A stretch of 46,650 nucleotides of DNA from Micavibrio_A sp040381535 (GTDB lineage Bacteria > Pseudomonadota > Alphaproteobacteria > Micavibrionales > Micavibrionaceae). Below the pieces are notes generated by a model. That model ran no database searches. It worked only from the letters and a program-made list of their open reading frames with translations, and was not told the DNA's origin. The translations under genes were made by a program, and so were the position numbers. The DNA is taken from positions 1 to 46,650 of the forward strand of contig JBEIHF010000014.1 of assembly GCA_040381535.1 (NCBI GenBank), given 5' to 3'. Shown here piece after piece: positions 41,254-46,650 of the stretch (positions are counted from its first letter, which is position 1; every line of letters starts with the position of its first letter).

Positions 41254-41339
41254 GCGCTCGACGTCTTGTTCAACCGAGAGGCAGGCGTGAATACGGTGAT
41301 ATAAAGACATGAAAAACATTAGAGTTCCAAATTGCTGAT

Positions 41340-41415
41340 CAGGCTTGCTATCCCCCTAAGGGAGACGTGACGCACGTTTTCACGCTCAAGCCTGTCTGAG
41401 CGTGTTATCTTTTTG
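41340..41415 (+). ncRNA. Structured RNA or attenuator with competing hairpins
   Basis: CAGGCTTG (41340-41347) pairs perfectly with CAAGCCTG (41387-41394), enclosing a hairpin ACGTG-ACG-CACGT (41365-41377). A second stem, CACGCTCA (41381-41388) with TGAGCGTG (41397-41404), runs into TTATCTTTTTG and looks like a terminator. The two stems share bases 41387-41388 and the terminator loop, so they compete. This is the arrangement of an attenuator, or the 3' end of a small RNA. No known Rfam class recognised. Confidence 0.45.
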
Positions 41416-41440
41416 TTTTCGTGGATAGATCTGTGCTAAA

Positions 41441-41446
41441 TATAAT
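41441..41446 (+). promoter_or_regulatory. TATAAT -10 element upstream of the secreted-protein gene
   Basis: Exact TATAAT at 41441-41446, 22 bases before ATG 41469; the -35 region is poor. It would start a short leader that just includes the GAGGG ribosome binding site. Confidence 0.45.
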
Positions 41447-41468
41447 GGCCAATCAACCGAGGGTTTTC

Positions 41469-41987
41469 ATGAAAAAATTTGTTCTGTGTTCTACTTTGTT
41501 GTTGCTTTCGGCATCGGCGCCATCACTAGCCTACGCGCAAATCCGCGTGGAAGTGGGGGTTCCTGGTCTTGAAGGTCGCCAGTGCTACACACCCGAAGAA
41601 GCCGAAGCGGAGCAGGCGATCAAGATACACAGTGAACTCATGGTGATCGCACTGAACTGCCAGCACATGACCCCGAAAGGCTGGAAGAACTTTTATCAGC
41701 AGTATCAGAAAATTACAGCGCGTAATTCATCCTTGATCGCAAATTACGAGAATATCCTCATCACATACTTCGCTTTAGCGGGAAAACCCAACCCAGAACG
41801 AGCGTTCCATGACCTGCGTACGAACTTCGCCAACAAGGTTTCCACGGATGCCGCGCTAATGCGCCCAGATATATTCTGCGCCACGTTCGCACCGCGTCTT
41901 CCCAAGGTGGACAAAATGTCCGCCGCGGATTTCAAGGCTTGGGCGGCCACACCCGCCGGCGGTCTGACGCGCCCTCCTTGTAAATAA
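41469..41987 (+). CDS. Secreted hypothetical protein, 172 aa
   Basis: Signal peptide (about 1-22, LLLLSASAPSLAYA) and a mature helical protein with cysteines in GRQCYTPEEAEAEQ, ALNCQHMTPKGW, DIFCATFAPR and the terminal PPCK, spaced as if for disulfides. GAGGG lies about 5 nt before ATG 41469. No family recognised; periplasmic by prediction. It lies upstream of the TipN-like gene in the same direction, 123 bp apart. Confidence 0.75.
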   Translation: MKKFVLCSTLLLLSASAPSLAYAQIRVEVGVPGLEGRQCYTPEEAEAEQAIKIHSELMVIALNCQHMTPKGWKNFYQQYQKITARNSSLIANYENILITYFALAGKPNPERAFHDLRTNFANKVSTDAALMRPDIFCATFAPRLPKVDKMSAADFKAWAATPAGGLTRPPCK

Positions 41988-42110
41988 AGTTAATTCTTAA
42001 TTTCCCCTGTGGATAACGCGCAGCCTATGCTTGCGAGTGAAATATGAGCGTGTCTTTATAAAACATTCAAACAGCAACATATTCACTTCATTCGCAAGGA
42101 ACCCTCTGGC

Positions 42111-45100
42111 ATGTCCGATCCCGTCGCCGTGAAAAAGTCTTTCATCAAGCTCTCTTCGTCGCTGAAAAAGGTCGATGACGCCCGAGAAAAGCTTGAGAAG
42201 GTTCAAGAAGAGCTCTCAAGCAAAACCGCGAATGATGCGAAAGACGAAGGCAGCGAGATTTCGGTGTTCTCGGGTTCCGCCTTGAAAACTTTACGTATCA
42301 GCGCGCCCGCAGGCACAGATGATAAAGACGGGCCGTCTCTCGCCGCGCCCAAACGCAACGAGGCGAACGCGTCGGAATTGTTCGAAATGGAATCTGAACC
42401 CGTATTGATGCTCACGCCGTCGAACAAGAAACCCTTCCGACGCAAAAAATCTTCCGTCGCCTTGCAAGGCGCGGCGATGATCCTGACCGCAACATGGATC
42501 GGCATATGCGGATCTTATGTCTTTACTAACGTGGGCTGGCAAACGATGGCAGCCCAACAGCCGCATCTGCTCGGGGGTTTTATTGCCGGTATTCTGGCAC
42601 CCGTCGCTCTGCTGTGGGTGATCCTTGCGTTCGTTCAGCGCGGCTCCGATATCCATATGTATGCCGAAGCTCTGCGCGGCGAACTGCAATCCATGATCTT
42701 TCCGTCCGAAGAGCGAAGCCAAGTCATACATAAAGACATTGAGGAACTGGTACGCCAAGCGGCCGAACTTTCCACGGCGTCAAAAGCGGTGCTCCGTTCT
42801 ATCCACCGCGCCCGCATGGGCCTGCGTTCCGAAATCCAGGGCATGGCCGGCATTTCCAAGAAAACCGAATTCCACATAGACCGCTTGACAGAAACACTTT
42901 CCGAGCGTTCCGCGAAGCTTTTGTCCCTGACCGAAGAAATCGAACAACGCACGAACGACCTAGATAGCAAAACCCAAGCTGGTGCCAAGGCGTGGGATCA
43001 AGCCACGCTGACCGTGCTCGAACGCGCCGCCGAAATGGAATCCGCCATGGGCAAGGGCGCCAGCAAACTGCTCGAAGCCGCTGACGAAGCAAAATCCAAG
43101 ACATCGGGCATTTCTTTGAACCTCGAAGAAACCTATGACGGTCTGCGCAAGACGATCGACGACATTGCCGTGAAACTCGAAAGACTTTCAGGTGATTTTG
43201 ACACGCACAAGAAAGACCTTTCTGGCGCTACCCAACAAGTGTCCGACGAAACCGTACGTCTGGGCGAAGCGTTGCAGGGCCAGATCCGCGATCTGGAATC
43301 CATGACCAATCGCACGGTTGAATCCATGACCCGCGCGGGCTACACAATTCAGGAAAACCGCGAAGCGCTCGACAAAGGCGCGAAGGACCTTGCATCCGAA
43401 GCGGAAACTATCGCCACGCGTCTGAACAGCGGCGTTACCGTCATTCAGGATGCCGTCGAATTGATTTCCAACAAAACGGAAAGCATGGAAACGCAGCTGC
43501 AGCTGCGTGCCGACAATCTTAAAAAAGTTATTGACGGCATGGAATCCAATATCACCGCCATAGACAATGTAGGCACGCAAACCTCTAACAAACTTTCCGA
43601 AGGTATGGCAATCGCCTTGTCGGGTGCGGAATCTATCGGCGGTGCCGTTCGCCGCGGTATCGAATCCTTAAGCCGTGCATCGGAAGAAGCCCAAAAGCAG
43701 GCCGAAAACCTGATCACCAAAACCAAAGATAATATCGACCAGCTCAACGAAGCCGGCGCAGGCAACATCGAAAACATTCAGGCTATCATGGATATGCTTG
43801 AAAAATCCCGTTCGCAAATTCAGGCGGCATCTTCCATGGCCGACGAACAGGTGAACAAGCTTTCGGCATCCGTCGAAGAGCAGGTCGAGAAAATCAACGT
43901 GGCGCAAGCGACACTGACCGAACGTATCGAGACTGTCCGTGAAGCATTGTCTTCGCCGCTGTCGGCCGTGGCACGCGCCGTTGCCGACGCCGATATCAAA
44001 CACGAAGCCATCGCCACGACGCTGACGCGGCGTGTGAAGGACCTCACCGATGCTTCGGACAAGGCGACCGAGAACGCGGAAAAAATTCGTGACGTTTTGC
44101 GCACGCAGGCACAGGATATTTCGATCCTCGCGGGTCAGATCGCAGGACATTCCCGTTCGATAAACGAACATATGGGTGCGCAAAAAGATAATCTTTCGAA
44201 GAAAGTCACCGAGAGTCTGACCCAGATCGAATCCGTTCGTTCCGCTTTGGAAGAACAAGCGGGCCGCATCACGGGCCTAGTACATACAACTCAGACAGAT
44301 GTCTCACGTCTTAACGGTACGATCGGAGAAAGCTGCACTGTCCTAACCCAGAACACGCAGGCCGCCATTGACGACCTCGCGACACTGGAAGAGCTCCTGT
44401 CGGATCGCATCACCACCGTGAAGACCGAAAGCGACAAAGCCAAATTTGCAATGGAAAATGTCGAGCAATCGCTCCTCAAAACCGCGCAAAGTATCGAGCC
44501 TGTCTATCTCAAGGCGATAGAACAAGCGATGGCCGCACAGGACCGTCTTGAAAAACTGCGCGTAGATTTCGACGATTCCACAGATACCAACCTGTCGCGC
44601 CTCACCGAAATAGGTACGATCTTCGATGACCGTTTGAACAAATTAAAAGACGGCGCGGAAGAAGCATCGTTTGTTCTCAAATCTTCTTCCGATCATCTTC
44701 GCGACCGCGTGGATGACATTGAATCTGCAGCAACAAAAGCGTCCGAGAAAATGCGCACCATCGAATCAACACTGGATAACCAGGCATCCGACGTTCACCT
44801 CGCGACCGACCAAGCACTCCTCAAAATCGAGGCCGTGCAAAAAGCAATCAACGAACAGTTCCATGAATTGTCCGTATCCGTTGCTCAGGCCGTAGCGCAA
44901 CTAAAAGACGCCGGCGATCAATTTTCGCGCACTGCGGATCAAGCCGAGGAAGTAGCCGAAATTGCCGCACTCAAATTCGACAAGGCCGGCGAACGGGCTT
45001 TGTTTGAGGGCAACAAACTGAAAGCCGTATCTGAAGAAACGGTAAACTCGGGTAAAGATCTCGTTGCATCCGTTCAACGCGAAGCGGAAAACCTGCTAAA

Positions 45101-45944
45101 ATCTTCCGAAGCCACATTGCTGGAACTGAAGAAAGCCGGGGATTCATTCGCACTGCGTGCCCGCGAAGTGTCAGAGCAAATGAAGAACTCGCTTAACACC
45201 ACAAAGGAATACGGCACGGAACTTTCCAGCCAAGCAGACTCTGTCGCCGAGGCCGGAAGCAAAGCCGCGGATTCCATCAGCAAGGCCGTCACCATTATGG
45301 CTACCAAGTTGGACGATGTTGCCGATTCCGCTGACAAGGTTCTCAAGAAGATCGATATTTCCAAAGAACGCCTCGAGGAAGAATCCGAACGTCTGGTTAT
45401 TGTTTCTACGAAAGCCCTCAAGGCATCGGAAGAAGCATCTTCAACCTTTAGCCGCCATTCTACCGCGATGTTCCAAGCGGCACAGGATGCCATGAAGCAA
45501 ATCGATGCCATCCGCGATACCGAATGGAAGGCGAAACGCGAAGCGTTCCTGTCCTCCGCGAAGTTTGTTGTCGAATCCCTGCACTCGCTGTCCGTGGATA
45601 TCACGCGTATGACGGAAGGCGAGATCGGAGAGAAATCATGGAAGGCCTACCAAAAAGGCGACATATGGGCGTTCACGCGCCGCCTCGTCGAAATGGGTGA
45701 CAAACTGCCTATTGCTAAAATCCGTGAAAAATATACGGCTGATTCTGAATTCCGCAACTACGTGGGCCGCTTTACCCGCCAGTTCGAGGAAGTTTACGAA
45801 CAGGCGCTCGGCAACGACCACGGAGACCTGCTGGCGGCTACGTTCAGTTCCTCTGATGTTGGAAAACTCTACCAGTTGCTGTGCACCGCCACGGGCCGGG
45901 AACCCAAGAAGCCGCGTGAAACAGGCGCCCGCAAAGCCGCCTAA
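42111..45944 (+). CDS. Giant membrane-anchored coiled-coil protein, TipN-like
   Basis: 1277 residues. A charged cytosolic N-terminus (about 1-115), two membrane helices (about 117-140 with MILTATWIGICG, and 153-176 with LLGGFIAGILAPVALLWVIL), then about 950 residues of near-continuous coiled coil rich in Ala, Glu, Lys, Asp and Ser. A compact C-terminal domain (about 1130-1265: FLSSAKFVVESLHSLSVDI, SWKAYQKGDIWAFTRRL, FRNYVGRFTRQFEEVYEQA) closes it. Layout and the C-terminal domain resemble the Caulobacter polarity factor TipN and relatives. AAGGA precedes the ATG. Polar or division-site scaffolding is inferred; chemoreceptor is unlikely because no MA signalling hairpin is seen. Confidence 0.85.
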   Translation: MSDPVAVKKSFIKLSSSLKKVDDAREKLEKVQEELSSKTANDAKDEGSEISVFSGSALKTLRISAPAGTDDKDGPSLAAPKRNEANASELFEMESEPVLMLTPSNKKPFRRKKSSVALQGAAMILTATWIGICGSYVFTNVGWQTMAAQQPHLLGGFIAGILAPVALLWVILAFVQRGSDIHMYAEALRGELQSMIFPSEERSQVIHKDIEELVRQAAELSTASKAVLRSIHRARMGLRSEIQGMAGISKKTEFHIDRLTETLSERSAKLLSLTEEIEQRTNDLDSKTQAGAKAWDQATLTVLERAAEMESAMGKGASKLLEAADEAKSKTSGISLNLEETYDGLRKTIDDIAVKLERLSGDFDTHKKDLSGATQQVSDETVRLGEALQGQIRDLESMTNRTVESMTRAGYTIQENREALDKGAKDLASEAETIATRLNSGVTVIQDAVELISNKTESMETQLQLRADNLKKVIDGMESNITAIDNVGTQTSNKLSEGMAIALSGAESIGGAVRRGIESLSRASEEAQKQAENLITKTKDNIDQLNEAGAGNIENIQAIMDMLEKSRSQIQAASSMADEQVNKLSASVEEQVEKINVAQATLTERIETVREALSSPLSAVARAVADADIKHEAIATTLTRRVKDLTDASDKATENAEKIRDVLRTQAQDISILAGQIAGHSRSINEHMGAQKDNLSKKVTESLTQIESVRSALEEQAGRITGLVHTTQTDVSRLNGTIGESCTVLTQNTQAAIDDLATLEELLSDRITTVKTESDKAKFAMENVEQSLLKTAQSIEPVYLKAIEQAMAAQDRLEKLRVDFDDSTDTNLSRLTEIGTIFDDRLNKLKDGAEEASFVLKSSSDHLRDRVDDIESAATKASEKMRTIESTLDNQASDVHLATDQALLKIEAVQKAINEQFHELSVSVAQAVAQLKDAGDQFSRTADQAEEVAEIAALKFDKAGERALFEGNKLKAVSEETVNSGKDLVASVQREAENLLKSSEATLLELKKAGDSFALRAREVSEQMKNSLNTTKEYGTELSSQADSVAEAGSKAADSISKAVTIMATKLDDVADSADKVLKKIDISKERLEEESERLVIVSTKALKASEEASSTFSRHSTAMFQAAQDAMKQIDAIRDTEWKAKREAFLSSAKFVVESLHSLSVDITRMTEGEIGEKSWKAYQKGDIWAFTRRLVEMGDKLPIAKIREKYTADSEFRNYVGRFTRQFEEVYEQALGNDHGDLLAATFSSSDVGKLYQLLCTATGREPKKPRETGARKAA

Positions 45945-45969
45945 ACGACCATTAACAGGTTGATTTGAG

Positions 45970-46010
45970 ACACGCTTTACGGCCATAATACGGTCCGTAA
46001 GGCGTGTTTC
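45970..46010 (+). terminator. Terminator after the TipN-like gene
   Basis: 13-bp stem ACACGCTTTACGG / CCGTAAGGCGTGT (45970-45982, 45995-46007) with one G-U pair, 12-nt loop, followed by TTTC. Confidence 0.75.
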
Positions 46011-46034
46011 ACTTTCAAGGGTTTCTTATCGCAA

Positions 46035-46650
46035 ATGGCCAAGACAAAGTTCTGTGAGGGGATTTCCGACATCTCCGACAGCTACATGGGATTTATCATC
46101 GACCAATGGGGCGTGCTCCATGACGGTGAGGAATTGTTCCCCGGTGTCGAAGACTGTTTGAAAGAACTCAAGGAACGCAAAAAGACCATTCTTATCCTGT
46201 CGAACTCCGACGAACGAGCGGAGACGAATAAGGAAAAACTCAAAAAGATGGGCCTCGGTCCCAGCCTCTATAACGCCATAGTCACACCCGCAGAAGTTTT
46301 GTGGGAAGGGTTTGCCACGCGCAAAGACGGCGTCTTCGAAAAGATGGGCAACAAATGTTACATCTTCGGGCGCCGCGGACAGGACGAAGTCTACAAAGAT
46401 TCCGGGATCGAGATTGTTGATGACATTGACAAGGCGGATTTTGTTTTAATCTTGGGTATGGATTATCCGCGTAAGACGCTGATGGATTATGAATCCACCA
46501 TCCGCAAAGCCATTCAAAAACGCTTGAAAGCCTATTGCCAAAACCCCGATTCATTATCGACCATCGGGGAAGGTTTGTTGACGGGGCCGTTGCTGCTTGC
46601 ACGTCGTTATGAAGATTCAGGAGGTATCGTGCATTACATGGGTAAGCCGC
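46035..46650 (+). CDS. HAD-superfamily class IIA hydrolase (3' end outside window)
   Basis: The frame from ATG 46035 is open to the right edge (205 codons seen). The HAD motif I appears in the subfamily form FIIDQWGVLHDGEELFPG, motif II in LILSNSDERAE, and the C-terminal part has the QNPDSLSTIGEG segment and YMGKP, where the family's cap and motif III region lie. It matches the mainly alphaproteobacterial IIA hypothetical-phosphatase group related to NagD. Substrate unknown, likely a small phosphorylated metabolite. Confidence 0.88.
   Translation, partial: MAKTKFCEGISDISDSYMGFIIDQWGVLHDGEELFPGVEDCLKELKERKKTILILSNSDERAETNKEKLKKMGLGPSLYNAIVTPAEVLWEGFATRKDGVFEKMGNKCYIFGRRGQDEVYKDSGIEIVDDIDKADFVLILGMDYPRKTLMDYESTIRKAIQKRLKAYCQNPDSLSTIGEGLLTGPLLLARRYEDSGGIVHYMGKP

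Noticed and set aside
42111..45944. Methyl-accepting chemotaxis protein
   Set aside because: Despite membrane helices and coiled coil, there is no HAMP domain or conserved MA hairpin tip; the C-terminal domain differs.
1..46650. CRISPR arrays, tRNA or rRNA genes, phage modules
   Set aside because: Reading both strands showed no regular repeat-spacer series, cloverleaf sequences or phage structural genes.

Overview
The window looks like a stretch of alphaproteobacterial chromosome with roughly balanced base composition and dense, mostly operonic coding. The lineage is inferred from several things: the conserved order miaB, phoH, ybeY, corC, lnt, XRE regulator, metK, trmB, rimP, nusA, infB, rbfA, truB, rpsO, pnp; a Fur of the Mur/Fur branch next to a DUF1491 gene; a SUF operon led by an Rrf2-type regulator; a fabA/fabB/fabI group; a TipN-like giant coiled-coil membrane protein; and an alphaproteobacterial HAD-IIA hydrolase. 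The exact order or family cannot be fixed from sequence alone; a non-Rhizobiales, Micavibrio-like lineage is only a guess. No rRNA, tRNA, CRISPR array, transposase or phage structural gene was seen.

Layout. 1-8.5 kb (+): the end of a PAS histidine kinase, fur, a small Cys-containing protein, DUF1491, then the SUF Fe-S assembly operon (regulator, sufB, two inserted small ORFs, sufC, sufD, sufS, sufT-like, sufA), closed by terminators. 8.5-11 kb (-): three unrecognised genes, including a 46-residue protein with a strong ribosome binding site, and dusA. 11-16.9 kb (+): an SH3 protein, a protein of unknown function, fabA (frameshifted), fabB, fabI and a solute-binding protein (frameshifted); an unrelated minus-strand gene sits between fabA and fabB. 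16.9-18.8 kb: glycerophosphodiesterase, two small proteins and a SET-domain protein. 18.8-31.6 kb (-): pnp, rpsO, truB, rbfA, infB, nusA and rimP, with about 4.3 kb of accessory genes wedged between rpsO and pnp (small membrane proteins, an LprI-like protein, phosphoglycerate mutase, two EF-hand proteins). 31.6-41 kb (-): trmB to miaB with two inserted membrane-protein genes. 41-46.65 kb (+): a non-coding or degenerate stretch with competing RNA hairpins, a secreted protein, the TipN-like protein and a truncated HAD hydrolase.

Functionally the window joins iron sensing with Fe-S cluster assembly (MiaB is an Fe-S enzyme), unsaturated fatty-acid synthesis, and the transcription/translation/RNA-decay core (NusA, IF2, RbfA, RimP, TruB, S15, PNPase). 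The most notable points are: small accessory genes inserted at several places into otherwise conserved operons, one flanked by a duplicated trmB 3' end; single-base frameshifts at short homopolymers in fabA, the solute-binding protein gene and a small ORF, which may be real decay or assembly indels; candidate autoregulatory leaders on pnp and rimP-nusA; and a structured, attenuator-like RNA near 41.35 kb. I found no complete, clearly novel multi-gene system; the best candidates are the three-gene minus-strand cluster at 8.57-9.92 kb and the ORF pair embedded between sufB and sufC.
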